From Porticoccaceae bacterium (GTDB lineage Bacteria; Pseudomonadota; Gammaproteobacteria; Pseudomonadales; Porticoccaceae), in contig CACEBC010000011.1 in the NCBI GenBank assembly GCA_902557735.1, forward strand, positions 1 through 64,000: a DNA stretch of 64,000 bases, given 5' to 3'. A program made the position numbers and the translations under genes. The first letter of the stretch is position 1, and each line of letters opens with the position of its first letter. The notes beneath the pieces were generated by a model. The model saw nothing but the letters and a program-made list of their open reading frames with translations, was not told where the DNA came from and searched no databases. Below are positions 63,086 to 64,000 of the stretch, piece after piece.

Positions 63086-63964
63086 TTGGTTTACAAAAAG
63101 AAATTCCAAATGGTCGGGACTAAGAGGATAGCCTATATTAATGAGGGGAAAGGGCCACCCATTTTGCTCCTTCATGGAAACCCTACGTCTTCTTTTTTAT
63201 GGCGGAATGTCATCCCGGAATTGAGCGGTCTTGGAGAGGTAATAGCTCCAGACCTTATAGGTCAGGGCGACTCCGACAAGTTGCCTGTTGAGGAAGGGCC
63301 TCTGCGCTACACTTTCGACGTTGTTTATCGATACTTAGCAGATTTTCTCGATGCGATTGGAGTTCGCGAGTCGGTGACGATTGTTGCTCATGATTGGGGC
63401 ACTGCGTTAGGTTTTTATTGGGCCCAACAAAATCCAGATTCAATACGAGCTATTGCTTACATGGAAGGCATAGTGTGCCCCCTCGATTCTTGGGCGGACT
63501 GGCCGGAGGAAGCGGTTGGGATATTTAAAGGTTTCCGGAGTAAAAAAGGAGAAGATCTTATACTCGAACGGAACCTATTCATTGAGGGTGTTTTACCCAA
63601 TTCTATACTGCGCAGCCTAACCCAAGAGGAAATGGATAATTATCGCAGACCTTTTTTACACCGAGAGGATCGCCAGCCTATGCTCAATTGGCCGCGCCAG
63701 ATTCCAATTGCTGGAGAACCAGGCGAGATGGTCGACCTGGTGTCAGGCTATGCCAAGTGGCTATTAACCACCGATGAGTTGCCTAAGCTGTTTATTAATG
63801 CTGATCCTGGATCGATCTTAGTTGGGAAACAACGGGAGTACTGCAGGTCTTGGCCAAATCAAGTCGAGGTGACAGTATCGGGAACCCATTTCATCCAAGA
63901 GGACTCCCCGGTGGATATCGGCAGAGCAGTCTCCTCATGGTTTAAGACGTTAGAGGCTGATTGA
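63086..63964 (+). CDS. Haloalkane dehalogenase
   Basis: A 292-residue alpha/beta hydrolase that cleaves carbon-halogen bonds through an Asp nucleophile. Nucleophile Asp103 is in VAHDWG, with Trp104 and Asn32 (HGNPTSSFLW) as the halide pair; Glu127 (YMEGIV) and His268 (GTHFIQ) complete the triad in the DhaA/LinB-type (HLD-II) order. All catalytic and halide-binding residues are present, so activity is likely. TTG 63086 follows AGGGG. The last bases of the window carry the ribosome site of another gene. Confidence 0.93.
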   Translation: MVYKKKFQMVGTKRIAYINEGKGPPILLLHGNPTSSFLWRNVIPELSGLGEVIAPDLIGQGDSDKLPVEEGPLRYTFDVVYRYLADFLDAIGVRESVTIVAHDWGTALGFYWAQQNPDSIRAIAYMEGIVCPLDSWADWPEEAVGIFKGFRSKKGEDLILERNLFIEGVLPNSILRSLTQEEMDNYRRPFLHREDRQPMLNWPRQIPIAGEPGEMVDLVSGYAKWLLTTDELPKLFINADPGSILVGKQREYCRSWPNQVEVTVSGTHFIQEDSPVDIGRAVSSWFKTLEAD

Positions 63965-63984
63965 CTTTAAAACTAAATTGAACA

Positions 63985-63992
63985 AAAGGAGA
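63985..63992 (+). promoter_or_regulatory. Ribosome-binding site of a gene beyond the window
   Basis: AAAGGAGA ends eight bases before the window edge, so a further gene in the same direction probably starts just past base 64000, within 40 bp of the dehalogenase stop. Confidence 0.5.
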
Positions 63993-64000
63993 CAAATTAA

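Overview
The window (about 45% GC, dense, short spacers, many GTG/TTG starts) looks like a chromosomal segment of a free-living, probably marine gammaproteobacterium. Support for this is indirect: two large TonB-dependent receptors, a PQQ dehydrogenase, haloalkane dehalogenase, carotenoid oxygenase, many SDRs and thiolases, a bkd operon with an Lrp-type regulator, and a GltX and tRNA-Ala of ordinary proteobacterial type. No integrase, transposase, phage or CRISPR was seen. Genus-level placement is not possible from the sequence alone.

Layout. 1-2.5 kb: 3' part of a sodium:solute symporter, a small ABM monooxygenase and a DUF418 membrane protein. 2.9-4.4 kb: a decayed FAD-linked oxidase with four separate lesions. 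4.6-8.9 kb: a short hydrophobic ORF, then the branched-chain 2-oxoacid dehydrogenase genes (E1 alpha, E1 beta, E2; no E3) with a divergent Lrp/AsnC regulator. 9.1-22.5 kb: an oxidative island in which two paralogous IorAB-type molybdenum hydroxylases flank two overlapping P450 genes, an SDR and a [2Fe-2S] ferredoxin, followed by molybdenum-cofactor genes (XdhC, MocA-like, MoaC, MoaD) and a TSUP permease. 22.6-27.5 kb: a tightly coupled cassette of parvulin-like PPIase, SurA-N-like protein, HupE/UreJ membrane protein and a PHP-like DUF3604 protein. 27.5-42 kb: a catabolic block (SDR, epimerase, acyl-CoA ligase, TonB receptor, tannase-family esterase, lipocalin-like protein, PaaN-like aldehyde dehydrogenase, two thiolases, nitronate monooxygenase, carotenoid oxygenase). 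42-45 kb: metallo-hydrolase, Nudix and a glycosyltransferase-like protein. 45.4-52 kb: small HTH protein, second TonB receptor, Tat-exported FAD dehydrogenase, SnoaL-like protein and APH-like kinase. 52-64 kb: gltX, 2-hydroxyacid dehydrogenase, MFS permease, tRNA-Ala, cysteine synthase, PQQ dehydrogenase, small unknowns, SDR and haloalkane dehalogenase.

How it fits together (inference): the window reads as oxidation and CoA-dependent breakdown of hydrophobic, possibly terpenoid, steroid-like or aromatic compounds. TonB receptors take up substrate; P450s, molybdenum hydroxylases, PQQ and FAD dehydrogenases and SDRs oxidise it; the ligase, thiolases and bkd complex feed CoA metabolism. The most unusual items are the tandem P450s, both with His at the I-helix acid position, the four-gene DUF3604 cassette, and a lipocalin-like gene with no ATG, GTG or TTG at its apparent start.
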